64,000 nucleotides of DNA, taken from contig CP003179.1 in the NCBI GenBank assembly GCA_000237975.1, positions 124,001 through 188,000 of the forward strand, written 5' to 3'. Shown here in pieces: positions 53,447-61,579 of the stretch. A program made the position numbers and the translations under genes. The notes below the pieces were generated by a model that was not told the DNA's origin, ran no database searches, and worked only from the letters and a program-made list of their open reading frames with translations. Each line of letters starts with the position of its first letter. The first letter of the stretch is position 1. Origin of the DNA: Sulfobacillus acidophilus DSM 10332 (lineage in GTDB: Bacteria > Bacillota > Sulfobacillia > Sulfobacillales > Sulfobacillaceae).

Positions 53447-54155
53447 ATATCTGGACGAGTGGGCCGGACTTGACGAGGCATGGGCCCATGAACGGGTAGG
53501 ACAAGCCCTCTTTTTCGAAGGCGCGGAGAGCACCTGGGAACGGTTGAAACCGCGGTTGGTGCGGCAACTCTTGTGTGAAGCGACGGCTCAAGCCGATTGT
53601 ACCTGTCGATCGTGTCAAACGCCGTTGGACCGCCATCCCGACTGGCGCCGATTGACCCCGGCGACCCGTGTGCATATTGATAAGGAACAGATTGTCGAGA
53701 TGACGGAATGGGCGGAGACACGGCCGTTATGGTCGCCTCGGAAGCTGGTGGTTATCGACCCGGCGGACAAATTGTCGCGGGTGGCGGAAAGTCACCTGTT
53801 AAAGCATTTGGAGGAACCGCCGGCCTATCTCGTTTATGCGCTCTGGTCATCGACTCCGGATCAGGTGTTGCCGACGATTCACAGTCGCTGTCAACACTGG
53901 CGGTTGGCCTTTTCTCCAGGCGATAGGCCGGCCGGGTGGTCATTAAATATTTTGCAGCAAAAGGATCAGATGACGTTAGACAACGTGCTGTGGGCGGCAC
54001 GGTATGCCCGCGAACGGTACCGTTCGACGGGGAGGGCGGAGTGGCTGAGGTTTTGGGAAGCGTTAGCCGACGTGCATCGTACCCTGGCCGCCAACGGCAA
54101 CCCCGATTTGGCGTTGGGGCGGCTTTATCCCGTCTGGCCGGAGGGTGCCCCGTAA
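53433..54155 (+). CDS. holB: DNA polymerase III delta' subunit
   Basis: 240 residues, shorter than the Bacillus protein. The zinc module appears as CEATAQADCTCRSC near 51-64, HLLKHLEEPPAYLVYALWSS near 119 is the clamp-loader core, and TIHSRCQHW the SRC motif. Walker A is absent, as expected for delta'. ATG 53433 lies 14 bases inside darA. The reduced length is mainly in the C-terminal domain. It works with DnaX (20.4 kb) in the clamp loader. Confidence 0.88.
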   Translation: MRNSRYLDEWAGLDEAWAHERVGQALFFEGAESTWERLKPRLVRQLLCEATAQADCTCRSCQTPLDRHPDWRRLTPATRVHIDKEQIVEMTEWAETRPLWSPRKLVVIDPADKLSRVAESHLLKHLEEPPAYLVYALWSSTPDQVLPTIHSRCQHWRLAFSPGDRPAGWSLNILQQKDQMTLDNVLWAARYARERYRSTGRAEWLRFWEALADVHRTLAANGNPDLALGRLYPVWPEGAP

Positions 54156-54418
54156 TGTGGTGGGTGTATGTTTTGCGGTGTCGGGACGGCTCCTTTTATA
54201 CCGGAGCCACCAATCATCTGCGACGTCGGGTGGAGTCCCACCAAGCCGGCCAGGGGGCTCGCTATACACGGAGTCGGCGGCCGGTTCGATTGTGGTGGGT
54301 GAGCGGACCCTATGGGCACTCGCAGGCACTGCGGCTGGAGTCCCGCATTAAACGGTTGTCTCACAGTGAGAAAATGGCTCTACCGGGTCGTACGGCGTCC
54401 GAAGGGGGTATGGGCTGA
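54155..54418 (+). CDS. yazA: GIY-YIG domain protein (YazA type)
   Basis: 87 residues. WVYVLRCRDGSFYTGATNHL at the N-terminus is the GIY-YIG core, followed by Arg in RRRVESHQAG and RYTRSRRPVRLWW, with Glu in RLESRIKRLSH. The family is nuclease-like but the cellular role of YazA proteins is not known. The ATG shares a base with the holB stop. As in Bacillus it precedes rsmI. Confidence 0.9.
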   Translation: MWWVYVLRCRDGSFYTGATNHLRRRVESHQAGQGARYTRSRRPVRLWWVSGPYGHSQALRLESRIKRLSHSEKMALPGRTASEGGMG

Positions 54419-54534
54419 CGCCCTTCATACCGCCGCCGGATGGACCGTCCCGGATTTCGAGACCAATCGATACCCGAGAAGGATCGGTCGGTGCGGTTCG
54501 GACAACCAGGGAGCATAAGCAGGGAGAATCGGCG

Positions 54535-55383
54535 ATGATCGCAAAGAAATGGGTAGAACCCGGAACCTTGTATGTGGTCGGCACCCCCATCGGAAATCAG
54601 TCCGACTGGACTTTTCGGGCGCTGGACGTATTGGCCGAGGTGGACCGGGTATTAGCCGAAGATACCCGGGAAACCCGGCAGGTGTTTCATGCCCACGATA
54701 TACACACCCCTCTGGTGTCGTTGCATGAACATAATTGGCGGCAGCGCTTGCCGGATATCCGGCGGTGGCTTGAAGCCGGCGAAGCCCTCGCTTTGGTGAG
54801 CGATCGGGGGATGCCGGCGGTGTCCGATCCCGGGCAGGAAGTGGTGGACTACTGTCGAACAGAAGGCTTTCCGGTATCGGTGGTGCCGGGCCCTTCAGCC
54901 GTGGTGACCGCGTTTGCCGCTTCCGGATTTCCCCATCCCTTTATCTTTTGGGGGTTTTTGCCGCGCCAGGGGCGGGCACGGGATACGCGACTGGAGGAAA
55001 TCCGCCAGTCGCCTTATACCCAAATTTTATACGAAGCCCCTCACCGCCTGGCCGATACGGTTGATGAACTGGCACGCCATTTGGGGGACGATTATCCGGT
55101 TTTTATCGGTCGAGAGATGACCAAACGGTTTGAGGAATTCTGGCGGGGAACGTTGGGGGCATTACGTCAACGGTCCGAGTGGCGTGGCGAATGGGTTATC
55201 GTGCTGGGGCCCAAACCCCCGGAAACCACTCGGGCCGGGGAGATCGATTGGTCTCTCCTCGCGGCCCGCGTGCGTGCTCAACAGGAATCGGGAATGGCGA
55301 TCAATGAGGCCATTAAACGGGTGGCCGGTGAGGCCGGCGTTACGAAACGAGAGCTTTACCGCTACATCCACCAAACCGATTAA
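54535..55383 (+). CDS. rsmI: 16S rRNA 2'-O-ribose methyltransferase RsmI
   Basis: 282 residues. It methylates C1402 of 16S rRNA. LYVVGTPIGNQSDWTFRALD near residue 11, EDTRETRQVFHAH near 42, LVSDRGMPAVSDPGQ near 84 and VVPGPSAVVTAFAASGF near 112 are the family blocks. GGGAG is nine bases before ATG 54535. The 116-base gap before it shows no other signal. Its end overlaps abrB, on the other strand, by four bases. Confidence 0.95.
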   Translation: MIAKKWVEPGTLYVVGTPIGNQSDWTFRALDVLAEVDRVLAEDTRETRQVFHAHDIHTPLVSLHEHNWRQRLPDIRRWLEAGEALALVSDRGMPAVSDPGQEVVDYCRTEGFPVSVVPGPSAVVTAFAASGFPHPFIFWGFLPRQGRARDTRLEEIRQSPYTQILYEAPHRLADTVDELARHLGDDYPVFIGREMTKRFEEFWRGTLGALRQRSEWRGEWVIVLGPKPPETTRAGEIDWSLLAARVRAQQESGMAINEAIKRVAGEAGVTKRELYRYIHQTD

Positions 55384-55628
55384 ACGGCTTCCGAGTGCAG
55401 GTCCTTCAAGCAGCTCTGACAGATGTTTTTGCCTCGGTAGGTTTCGATGTTTTCGGCGTTGCCGCAAAAAATGCAGGCCGGCTCGTATTTCTTCAAAATA
55501 ATTTTCTCGCCGTCGACGTAAATTTCGAGCGAATCTTTGTCGCTGATGTTTAAGGTCCGACGTAATTCAATGGGGAGAACCACTCGGCCCAATTCGTCGA
55601 CACGTCGGACAATCCCTGTGGATTTCAT
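55380..55628 (-). CDS. abrB: AbrB-like transition-state regulator
   Basis: 82 residues. The swapped-hairpin DNA-binding domain MKSTGIVRRVDELGRVVLPI opens the protein, then ELRRTLNI. The C-terminus adds a zinc-ribbon-like CIFCGNAENIETYRGKNICQ with SC following, as in several Clostridia-type AbrB proteins. It should be a global regulator of the transition to stationary phase and sporulation. AAAGGAGG is eight bases before ATG 55628. The position between rsmI and metS is as in Bacillus. Confidence 0.93.
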   Translation of the reverse strand: MKSTGIVRRVDELGRVVLPIELRRTLNISDKDSLEIYVDGEKIILKKYEPACIFCGNAENIETYRGKNICQSCLKDLHSEAV

Positions 55629-55665
55629 GACGACACCTCCTTTTGTTCGACATAGCGATGGCAGT

Positions 55666-55695
55666 ATAGTACCAGAAATACCAAAAAATAGTCAA
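55666..55695 (-). promoter_or_regulatory. abrB promoter
   Basis: On the minus strand TTGACT (55690-55695) and TACTAT (55666-55671) are 18 bases apart. The surroundings are AT-rich, as is common for AbrB autoregulation sites. Confidence 0.6.
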
Positions 55696-55750
55696 TGGAC
55701 AAGCGGTATTTTTGTCGAAAAGTCCCTGATCTTGTCGTTAAATCCCCAAT

Positions 55751-55779
55751 TTGACAGTCGGTATATCGCCTGGTACAAT
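55751..55779 (+). promoter_or_regulatory. metS promoter
   Basis: TTGACA (55751-55756) and TACAAT (55774-55779) are 17 bases apart, giving a leader of about 150 bases. Confidence 0.82.
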
Positions 55780-55785
55780 CCGCCT

Positions 55786-55915
55786 ACGAAGGATCAGACC
55801 GATTTATTCGGCGGTACTCGATCGTGAATGTCCTGTGTCGGACCCTCGGAGCTATTGTAGGGTGATACCGTGGCAGAGAGGTCGCCCCTTTCGCGAGGGG
55901 GGCGGCTTTTTTGTG
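55786..55915 (+). promoter_or_regulatory. metS leader: metS attenuator leader, possibly a degenerate T-box
   Basis: The leader has AGGGTGATACCG (55859-55870), close to the T-box core AGGGTGGNACCG with one change in the tRNA-pairing UGGN. It then has a strong terminator: GTCGCCCC (55881-55888) with GGGGGCGGC and TTTTTT (55907-55912). A CCGCC/GGCGG stem closes the first half, and an ATG triplet that could serve as specifier lies near 55828. Control of metS by uncharged tRNA-Met is suggested. The leader is short, and the altered UGGN makes a classical T-box uncertain; the terminator alone shows attenuation of some kind. Confidence 0.5.
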
Positions 55916-55934
55916 AAATGACGAAGGAGGCACT

Positions 55935-57821
55935 ATGGGAAATCCTGTTTGGTACATTACCACTCCAATCTATTATCCCAGTGATAACTTACACGTGGGT
56001 CATGCCTATACCACCGTGGCGGCGGATGCCTTGGCCCGGTATCATCGCTTAAAAGGCGAACCGGTGTGGTTTGTGACCGGGACGGATGAACACGGGCAAA
56101 AAATCGAACGGCGCGCGCGAGAGGCCGGCGTGACGCCAAAAGCGTTTGTGGATCCCATCGTGCGGTATATCCAAGATCCTCTCTGGAAGCGGCTTCACAT
56201 CCAATATGATGATTTCATCCGCACCACCGAACCGCGGCATGCCGCGGTGGTCCAGCAAATCTTTGAACGCCTGCGTGCCCAAGGAGACATTTACAAAGGC
56301 GTTTATGAAGGCTGGTATTGTGTGCCGGACGAGACGTTCTGGACGGAAAACAAGTTAGTCGACGGGAAGTGCCCGGATTGTGGCCGACCGGTCGAGCGTG
56401 TGCGGCAAGAAAGCTATTTCTTTAAACTGAGTAAATATCAAGACCGCTTGCGCCAATTTATCGTGGATCACCCGGATTTTGTGCAACCCGCCAGCCGGCA
56501 GCATGAAATGCTGAACTTTATTGATGCCGGACTCGAGGACTTGTCGGTATCCCGTACGGGTCTGACTTGGGGCATACCGGTACCGGGGGATCCCGAACAT
56601 GTGATTTATGTCTGGTTTGACGCGCTCAGCAATTACCTTACGGCAGCCGGATATTTGCAGGACGAGGCCAAGTTTCAACGTATTTGGCCCGCGAATGTGC
56701 ATGTGGTCGGCAAGGAAATTGTGCGATTTCATGCCGTCATTTGGCCCATTATGCTGATGGCGCTCGACCTGCCGTTGCCGCAACATGTGTTTGGGCATGG
56801 GTGGCTTTTGATTGGCGAGTCCAAAATGGGCAAGTCGCTCGGCAACGCCGTGGATCCCATCCAATTGCTCGATCGCTACGGGGTAGACCCGGTGCGGTAT
56901 TATTTGCTGCGAGAAGTGCCGTTTGGCGCCGACGGCAGTTATACCGAAGATGCGCTGGTGTTGCGGACCAACGTGGATTTGGCCAACGACTTGGGAAACT
57001 TGTTAAGCCGGACCACCGCCATGATTAACCGATTTTGGCAAGGAGAGATTCCCCCGCTGGTCGCCGATGAAGATGACGGTGTGATTGCGCGGGAAGTGGC
57101 AACGGTTTATCAAGAAGTTCAGGCGGCGATGGAGCGCTTGGCCATCTCCGACGCATTGGTTTCGATTGGGCGTTTGGTCCGGACCGCCAACAAATATATC
57201 GAGGATCAGAAGCCGTGGGATTTGGCCAAAGATCCGGCGCAAAAGGTCCGGTTAGGTAATGTGCTGTATGGCTTGGCGGAGGCGTTACGGGTTCTTTCGG
57301 TCCTATTGACCCCGTTTTTGGTGGAGACCCCCGGTCGGATTCGGTATCAATTGGGATTGGATAGCCCGGTGCAAGAATACCGCGAGGCGATTTTCGGCGG
57401 GTTACCGGCCGGGATTAAAATTCGGCGGGGGGAACCGCTGTTTCCCCGGATCGAGAGCAAAGCCGCCACTCCGCAGGAGCCGGATGCCGGCGACGACCGG
57501 AGTATTGGCTTGGAGGATTTCCAAAAGCTCGATCTCCGGGTCGGTACGGTAAGGACGGCGGAGGTGGTCGAGGGGGCCGATCGCTTGTTAAAACTGACCG
57601 TTTTTGACGGGACACGGGAACGGACGATTGTTTCGGGCATCCGGGCCCATTATGATCCCGAATCGTTAATCGGGCAGCAAGTCGTGTTGGTGGCTAATTT
57701 GAAACCGGTCAAAATCCGCGGGATCTTGAGCGAAGGCATGTTATTGGCCGGATCGGCGGGCGGCGAGTTGGCGTTGGTGGCTCCCATCCGCCGTTTGCCG
57801 GAAGGAGCGCGGGTGAAGTAA
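55935..57821 (+). CDS. metS: Methionyl-tRNA synthetase
   Basis: 628 residues. The HIGH motif is HVGH at residues 20-23, the zinc knuckle includes CPDCGRPVERV, and the KMSKS loop reads SKMGKSLGNAVDP near 297. The C-terminal 110 residues, from LEDFQKLDLRVGTVRTAEVV, are the EMAP/tRNA-binding domain used for dimerisation. AAGGAGG precedes ATG 55935. Only one CxxC pair is seen where MetG2-type enzymes may have four cysteines. The stop overlaps dayD by one base. Confidence 0.96.
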   Translation: MGNPVWYITTPIYYPSDNLHVGHAYTTVAADALARYHRLKGEPVWFVTGTDEHGQKIERRAREAGVTPKAFVDPIVRYIQDPLWKRLHIQYDDFIRTTEPRHAAVVQQIFERLRAQGDIYKGVYEGWYCVPDETFWTENKLVDGKCPDCGRPVERVRQESYFFKLSKYQDRLRQFIVDHPDFVQPASRQHEMLNFIDAGLEDLSVSRTGLTWGIPVPGDPEHVIYVWFDALSNYLTAAGYLQDEAKFQRIWPANVHVVGKEIVRFHAVIWPIMLMALDLPLPQHVFGHGWLLIGESKMGKSLGNAVDPIQLLDRYGVDPVRYYLLREVPFGADGSYTEDALVLRTNVDLANDLGNLLSRTTAMINRFWQGEIPPLVADEDDGVIAREVATVYQEVQAAMERLAISDALVSIGRLVRTANKYIEDQKPWDLAKDPAQKVRLGNVLYGLAEALRVLSVLLTPFLVETPGRIRYQLGLDSPVQEYREAIFGGLPAGIKIRRGEPLFPRIESKAATPQEPDAGDDRSIGLEDFQKLDLRVGTVRTAEVVEGADRLLKLTVFDGTRERTIVSGIRAHYDPESLIGQQVVLVANLKPVKIRGILSEGMLLAGSAGGELALVAPIRRLPEGARVK

Positions 57822-58585
57822 TGGAGTTAACGGCTATCGACAGCCATACGCATGTGCAAGACCCAGCCTTTGATGACGATCGGGAGTCCGTTTATGAACG
57901 GGCGCGATCCGAAGGGCTTGGGATGATTGTGCCGGGATATGATTGGACGAGCTCCGAGCGGGGGGTGGCCTGGGTCTCGCAGCATGACGCCTGTTGGGCG
58001 GCCGTGGGGATTCACCCCCATGACGCGACGACCTTTCAAGAAGGCGACCGCGATCGTCTTATACGGTTGGCCCAGGCGCCGAAGGTGGTCGGCATCGGGG
58101 AAATCGGACTTGATTATCACTATAACAACAGTCCCCCGGAAATCCAGCGCGAGGCATTTCGCCGGCAATTGGCGGTTGCCGGGACGATGGGGCTGCCGCC
58201 GATTGTTCACTCGCGCGAAGCGGAAGCCGATACGCTCGAAATCATTCGGCAATCGGGCATTACCCCCGGCGTCCTCCACTGCTTTACCGGAAGCTGGGAG
58301 TTTGCCGAGGCGTTATTAGCGCTCGGTTGGTATATTTCGTTTGCGGGGGTCATTTCTTTTAAGAATGCCGCGCCTTTACGCGAGGTGGTGGCTCGGGTGC
58401 CTTGGGATCGGCTCTTGATTGAAACGGACGCTCCGTATTTAACCCCCGTGCCGTGGCGTGGTCAGCGCAATGAACCGGCCCGTGTCATCCGTGTTGCCGA
58501 AATCGTGGCAGCGCAAAAAAACTGCCGGACAAAAGAGGTATTTGAGGCCACGATGTCGAATACCCAAAAACTGTTTTGTCTCTAA
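57821..58585 (+). CDS. dayD: TatD-family metal-dependent hydrolase
   Basis: 254 residues of the amidohydrolase fold. IDSHTHVQDPAFDDDRE at residues 6-22 has the two metal His, GIGEIGLDYHYNNSP near 91 the Glu, PPIVHSREAEADT near 127 and VLHCFTGSWEFAE near 150 the further His, and LLIETDAPYLTPVPWRG near 200 the Asp. Members act as D-aminoacyl-tRNA deacylase or 3' exonuclease. The YabD orthologue in Bacillus has been linked to D-aminoacyl-tRNA deacylation. It is coupled to metS. Confidence 0.92.
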   Translation: MELTAIDSHTHVQDPAFDDDRESVYERARSEGLGMIVPGYDWTSSERGVAWVSQHDACWAAVGIHPHDATTFQEGDRDRLIRLAQAPKVVGIGEIGLDYHYNNSPPEIQREAFRRQLAVAGTMGLPPIVHSREAEADTLEIIRQSGITPGVLHCFTGSWEFAEALLALGWYISFAGVISFKNAAPLREVVARVPWDRLLIETDAPYLTPVPWRGQRNEPARVIRVAEIVAAQKNCRTKEVFEATMSNTQKLFCL

Positions 58586-58672
58586 TAATAACTGGATAAT
58601 TCTGGCGGAAAAGTCATTCGTTGGCTGATGTTGGAGTTACAGAAGGAGTGCGATGTCAAAGGAGGACGCCTG

Positions 58673-59662
58673 TTGACTAAATGGCTGACACGAGGACTAC
58701 GGTCCTGGATTCTCGGCGCAGCCGCCATTACGGCGATGGGAGCGGGAATTATCGGTACGCAGTTCCGACCGGTCGACATTGTGGTCCAGAGCCCTAAAGG
58801 ACAACGGAACATTTCGTTATGGACCTTTCGTTCGAAAGTGCGTGACATTTTACAGCAAGCAGGTATTCCGATCACGACGCACGATCGGGTGAGTCCGGCG
58901 CTTAATCAAATGGTGGCCGGACGGGCGATTGTGGTGGATCAAGCAGTACCGATTTGGATTAAAACGGCTCACCGACGACTGAAGTGGTTTGCCACGTCCT
59001 ATCGGGTGGAACAAATTCTTCATGCGGCCGGAATTAAATTAGGGGCTATGGATGAAGTGAAACCGGCCTTAAGCGCATGGGTTAAGCCGGGAGCCACGAT
59101 TCAGGTGATTCGGCGATGGCTTTTAACTAAACAGGTCGCGGTGACGATCCCTTATACGGTTGAATATCGGCCGGATCCGAACCTTTTTAAAGGACACACG
59201 GAAATTTTATCGACCGGGCGCAACGGCACCGAGGTCAAAACCGTCCAAGTCTTGATGCAAAACGGGTTCCCCGTACGCCAAACGATCGTCAAGACGCAGC
59301 AAACGCAAGCGCCTACCCCCGAAGTGATTCTATACGGTACGCAACAACTCGTCGATCGCGGCGGGCAAGTTCTTCAGTTTTCCCGGGAACTGACCGTCAT
59401 GGCGACCGCTTATTGGCCTGATCCCGCGTGGTCGAGCGGGTATACGGCCACCGGCTGGCGTGCACAATATGGTATTATTGCCGTCGATCCGGCCGTTATC
59501 CCCTTGGGGTCCCGGGTTTATATCCCCGGGTACGGCATTGCGGTAGCCCAGGATACGGGATCGGCCATTGTCGGGGATCATATTGACTTGTGCTTCGATA
59601 CCGCGACCCAAGCGCAAGACTGGGGTGTGCGTACGGTCAACGTATTTATTTTAGACCCGTAA
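58673..59662 (+). CDS. yabE: YabE/RpfB-like wall protein with G5 and 3D domains
   Basis: 329 residues from TTG 58673, seven bases after AAAGGAGG. A basic N-terminus and a single hydrophobic segment (WILGAAAITAMGAGIIG) serve as signal or anchor. Two DUF348 units (about 35-75 and 92-132), a G5 domain (about 140-215) and a 3D domain follow; the 3D motif has its three Asp in GIIAVDPAVIPLGS, AQDTGSAI and GDHIDLCFD. Such proteins resemble resuscitation-promoting factors and act on peptidoglycan. Confidence 0.9.
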   Translation: MTKWLTRGLRSWILGAAAITAMGAGIIGTQFRPVDIVVQSPKGQRNISLWTFRSKVRDILQQAGIPITTHDRVSPALNQMVAGRAIVVDQAVPIWIKTAHRRLKWFATSYRVEQILHAAGIKLGAMDEVKPALSAWVKPGATIQVIRRWLLTKQVAVTIPYTVEYRPDPNLFKGHTEILSTGRNGTEVKTVQVLMQNGFPVRQTIVKTQQTQAPTPEVILYGTQQLVDRGGQVLQFSRELTVMATAYWPDPAWSSGYTATGWRAQYGIIAVDPAVIPLGSRVYIPGYGIAVAQDTGSAIVGDHIDLCFDTATQAQDWGVRTVNVFILDP

Positions 59663-59726
59663 AGCGACGACTAGACAAGGGGTACCTACACTGGAATTTA
59701 CCGATCCGCGTACGTTAGAAGGCTTA

Positions 59727-60557
59727 TTGCAGGCTTTGGCCCGAGTGGGATGGACGCCCAGCCATCGGTGGGGGCAAAATTTTCTGGTGGCCTCGGAGGT
59801 TTTTACGGACATTGCGACCCGGGTGGTCCGGCAGCCCGACGAGGCCGTGCTGGAAATCGGTCCCGGGCCCGGAGGCCTGACGGTGACGCTATTGGAAGCG
59901 GGCGCCCGGGTCACGGCGGTTGAGATTGATTCGCGGGCTGCGCAGTTGCTGAAGCCCTTGGAACATCGATGGCCGGATCGGTTTCATCTCCTGATCGGCG
60001 ATGCCTTACACATGGCCTGGGACCAGATGATTGCCCCGTTAGGCCCGGCGCCGGTGACGGTGACGGGCAATTTGCCCTATTATATTACCTCGCCCTTTTT
60101 AGGCCGGCTATTGGAGGACTTTGTCGGATACTGGTCCCGGGGCATCTTCATGGTACAACGGGATGTGGCGGTGCGACTGGTCGAGCCCCCTGGTCACCGA
60201 AATTCTTCGGTGCTGGGGGTATTATTGCGGTATCAAGCCGATGTGACCTGGGTTTTGCCGGAAGTTTCCCCTAATGCCTTTTATCCGTCTCCGGAAATTG
60301 TCTCATCTGTGATACAATTAGAACGTCGAGATCCGTTGCCGGTCGATTGGCAGGCCTTTCGTTGGGTCGTTCGCGCCGGGTTTCAGCATCGCCGGAAGAC
60401 ACTGCGGCAAGCGCTTGCCCGCGGGCCGGATTCCCCCGGTGACGCGAGTTATTGGGCGAACCAATTGACGGAGATCGGCATTGATCCCGCCCGGCGGGCG
60501 GAATCTTTAACGTTGGAGGAGTGGGTGCGGTTAGCGTCGCAGTGGCGACGTGCATAA
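59727..60557 (+). CDS. ksgA: 16S rRNA dimethyladenosine transferase (KsgA/RsmA)
   Basis: 276 residues from TTG 59727; an in-frame CTG at 59691 after AAGGGG would add 12 residues and may be the true start. It dimethylates the two adenosines near the 3' end of 16S rRNA. WGQNFLVASEVFTDIA near residue 15, LEIGPGPGGLTVTLLEAGAR near 42 (SAM site) and VTGNLPYYITSPFL near 112 (catalytic NLPY) are present. The rnmV gene that precedes it in Bacillus is missing here. Confidence 0.93.
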   Translation: MQALARVGWTPSHRWGQNFLVASEVFTDIATRVVRQPDEAVLEIGPGPGGLTVTLLEAGARVTAVEIDSRAAQLLKPLEHRWPDRFHLLIGDALHMAWDQMIAPLGPAPVTVTGNLPYYITSPFLGRLLEDFVGYWSRGIFMVQRDVAVRLVEPPGHRNSSVLGVLLRYQADVTWVLPEVSPNAFYPSPEIVSSVIQLERRDPLPVDWQAFRWVVRAGFQHRRKTLRQALARGPDSPGDASYWANQLTEIGIDPARRAESLTLEEWVRLASQWRRA

Positions 60558-60574
60558 AGCGAGGCGATATTCGG

Positions 60575-61045
60575 ATGATCTTCGAGAGTCCCAGCAAGGG
60601 TCGCTTGACATTTGAGCAGATGTTCGCCGATTTACTTCAGTATTTGAGCCAAGCGCCAAACGACCGATATAAGCTGATTATCGGAACCGATTCGCATACC
60701 CGCCACGATACGGTCTTGGTGACGGCTGTCGTCATTCATCACCTGGGCAAAGGCGGGCGTTACTACTTTCATAAATCCCACCGTCGTGCCATTAAGAGTC
60801 TACGGCAAAAAATATTTTATGAAACCTCGACGAGTTTGGCGGTGGCCGCTCGCTTGACGAATCTGCTGGACGAGTCCGGCTTTATCGATTTCGACGTCGA
60901 GATCCATATTGATGTCGGGCACCAAGGCGAAACGAAGGATCTCATTCGGGAAATTGTGGGGATGGTGACCGGCAGCGGGTATCATGCCGCCATTAAACCA
61001 CACTCGTTTGGCGCGTCCAAAGTCGCGGACAAGTACACGAAATAA
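60575..61045 (+). CDS. DUF458 / YkuK-like RNase H-fold protein
   Basis: 156 residues. IIGTDSHTRHDTVLVTAVVI at about 30-49 has the first Asp of an RNase H-like fold, and FDVEIHIDVGHQGETKDLIR at about 108-127 supplies further acids. This is the DUF458 (YkuK) family in spore-forming Firmicutes; its function is unknown. Only a weak GAGG precedes ATG 60575. It takes the place of yabG between ksgA and veg. Confidence 0.82.
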   Translation: MIFESPSKGRLTFEQMFADLLQYLSQAPNDRYKLIIGTDSHTRHDTVLVTAVVIHHLGKGGRYYFHKSHRRAIKSLRQKIFYETSTSLAVAARLTNLLDESGFIDFDVEIHIDVGHQGETKDLIREIVGMVTGSGYHAAIKPHSFGASKVADKYTK

Positions 61046-61078
61046 TCCACCGGATGCCGAAACGGGCCGAAAATCCTA

Positions 61079-61147
61079 TTGACCACTAGTGGCCGACTTG
61101 GTAAAATAAACGGCTTATTTGACAGGGATCGGATAGAATGTTAAACT
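61079..61147 (+). promoter_or_regulatory. Two tandem sigma-A promoters of veg
   Basis: P1: TTGACC (61079-61084), 17 bases, TAAAAT (61102-61107). P2: TTGACA (61119-61124), 17 bases, TAAACT (61142-61147). The arrangement recalls the strong vegetative promoters of Bacillus veg. Confidence 0.75.
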
Positions 61148-61187
61148 TTATAGCGTGCCCTTCATCAGTGAGGAAGGAAGTGATTCT

Positions 61188-61442
61188 GTGGCTGCCAAGA
61201 GCGTCTTGGATGAAATCAAGAAAGAGCTTGATTCTCACGTAGGAGAGAGGATTCGGGTCAAAGCCAACAAAGGCCGCAAGAAGGTCGATGAAAAAGAGGG
61301 TATTCTCGAGAAAACCTACCCCCACATCTTTGTGGTCAAGATTGAGGAAGGTCACCTTTCAGAGCGGCGCGTATCTTATTCCTATACAGACGTCCTCACC
61401 GAAACGGTCGAATTAATCCTTCCGGAGTCACTGAGCAGCTAG
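61188..61442 (+). CDS. veg: Veg protein
   Basis: 84 residues from GTG 61188 after GGAAGGAAG. SVLDEIKKELDSHVGERIRV at residues 5-24, KANKGRKKVDEKEGILEKTY and SYSYTDVLTETVEL match the Veg family, a small SH3-like protein linked to biofilm regulation in Bacillus. Two strong promoters precede it. The next gene is separated by a terminator. Confidence 0.92.
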   Translation: MAAKSVLDEIKKELDSHVGERIRVKANKGRKKVDEKEGILEKTYPHIFVVKIEEGHLSERRVSYSYTDVLTETVELILPESLSS

Positions 61443-61519
61443 AGGCGGCATCTTGAAGATTTGGCCTCCGTGTTGCGAGGCTGTCTATTTGGTATAAATC
61501 CCTGCCAAGGGACCACACT

Positions 61520-61551
61520 AGAACGCGTGTGCATGCACCGCGTTCTTTTTT
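61520..61551 (+). terminator. veg terminator
   Basis: AGAACGCG pairs with CGCGTTCT, and GTGC/GCAC pairs inside; six T follow. Confidence 0.85.
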
Positions 61552-61579
61552 GCATGATCTCGGGCAGGGGGGACTGGCG

